Below, piece after piece: positions 6,027 through 6,447 of a stretch of 6,447 nucleotides of DNA. A program made the translations under genes and the position numbers. How positions within the stretch are numbered: position 1 is the stretch's first letter; each line of letters opens with the position of its first letter. The notes beneath the pieces are model-generated. The model saw only the letters and a program-made list of their open reading frames with translations. It searched no databases and was not told where the DNA came from. The DNA comes from Draconibacterium sp. (lineage in GTDB: Bacteria > Bacteroidota > Bacteroidia > Bacteroidales > Prolixibacteraceae). The stretch is from the NCBI GenBank assembly GCA_027011835.1, contig JALUZN010000396.1, forward strand, positions 1 to 6,447, in the 5' to 3' direction.

Positions 6027-6439
6027 TAACTATGCTGCAATACCAAATAAGTGCAAAATCGCAAAAAGGAGGAAAAGCATCCAGTTTATCCAATAAATCA
6101 ACTATAAATTTTGAAGCAAGTTCGGGCAGAGATGAAGTCTTACCAAACCCTGCAGAATTACTACTTACTGCCTTATCGGCCTGTATTTTAAAAAATGTGG
6201 AACGCTATTCGGAAATATTGCATTACCCGTATAAATCGGCAAAAATTACCGTAAAAGGTGAGCGAAGTGACCAGCCACCTGCAATGCAAAAAATTGAATA
6301 TCTACTTGAAATTGATACTGATATTGATGAACGAAAATTAAAAAACTGGCATAAAAATATTATAAAATTCGGAACCATTAGCAATACGCTTGCTAATGCT
6401 TGTGAGTTAAGTGGAGAAATTCAATTTATTAAAAATTAA
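6023..6439 (+). CDS. Second OsmC-family protein lacking the usual second cysteine
   Basis: A 138-residue OsmC/Ohr-superfamily protein. The first site is LPNPAELLLTALSACILKNV (40-59), with Cys54. At the place where the other OsmC protein here has CPVTDN, this one has FGTISNT (116-122), so the partner cysteine is absent. The only other cysteine, C127 in NACELSG, is about eight residues further on and is not the conserved position. The FGTxxNTL form is seen in a recognisable OsmC subgroup, so this is probably natural rather than decay. ATG at 6023 overlaps the CDF stop (ATGA), suggesting coupling; ATG at 6032 is also possible and would shorten the protein by three residues. It is the last gene visible; only 8 bp follow its stop, so the unit may continue. 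A role in one-cysteine sulfur or redox chemistry is inferred, peroxidase activity is doubtful. Confidence 0.85.
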   Translation: MITMLQYQISAKSQKGGKASSLSNKSTINFEASSGRDEVLPNPAELLLTALSACILKNVERYSEILHYPYKSAKITVKGERSDQPPAMQKIEYLLEIDTDIDERKLKNWHKNIIKFGTISNTLANACELSGEIQFIKN

Positions 6440-6447
6440 TATATAAA

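Noticed and set aside
1..6447. CRISPR array, tRNA or rRNA genes, insertion sequence or integration site
   Set aside because: No regularly spaced repeats, tRNA-like folds, transposase fragments or terminal inverted repeats were seen; the coding regions fill nearly all of the window.

Overview
The window is a co-directional stretch of a low-GC Bacteroidota chromosome, probably a marine or anaerobic member of the Bacteroidales/Marinilabiliales (the order is inference). The phylum call rests on four things. There is a Bacteroidota-type -7 element (TAnnTTTG) in front of the regulator gene. Shine-Dalgarno sequences are largely absent. The exported porin has a signal peptide ending in Phe-Ser-Gln. 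The protein families present look Bacteroidota-like. Every supported gene is on the + strand.

Layout. Positions 1-218 are the 3' end of prfB (peptide chain release factor 2), a conserved housekeeping gene. Positions 219-325 are a regulatory region with a strong dyad (core ATCGTA-AATA-TACGAT, 281-296) just upstream of a perfect TAnnTTTG box (314-321). Next comes a cysteine-containing ArsR/SmtB-family repressor (326-661). After a 120-bp gap, nine genes follow with gaps of 4-10 bp or overlaps of 4-11 bp, so they are very probably one transcription unit: an iron-sulfur flavoprotein, a single-domain rhodanese, a TauE/SafE-type exporter, a phosphate-selective-porin-like outer membrane protein, an alpha/beta hydrolase, a small thioredoxin-fold protein with a CxxT site, an OsmC-family protein, a CDF metal-cation exporter, and a second OsmC-family protein.

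How the genes may work together (inference). The set combines thiol and sulfur chemistry (rhodanese, two OsmC proteins, thioredoxin-like protein), flavin/Fe-S redox chemistry, export across the inner membrane (TauE/SafE for sulfur oxyanions or organosulfonates, CDF for divalent metals) and an outer membrane pore. It sits behind a repressor of a family that commonly senses metals, metalloids or reactive sulfur. The simplest reading is an inducible stress cassette against thiophilic metals or metalloids, or reactive sulfur/persulfide. The ligand cannot be settled from the sequence. Each protein family is known; what looks unusual is the combination, the loss of the second active-site cysteine in two of the thiol proteins, and an unexplained hydrolase in the middle.
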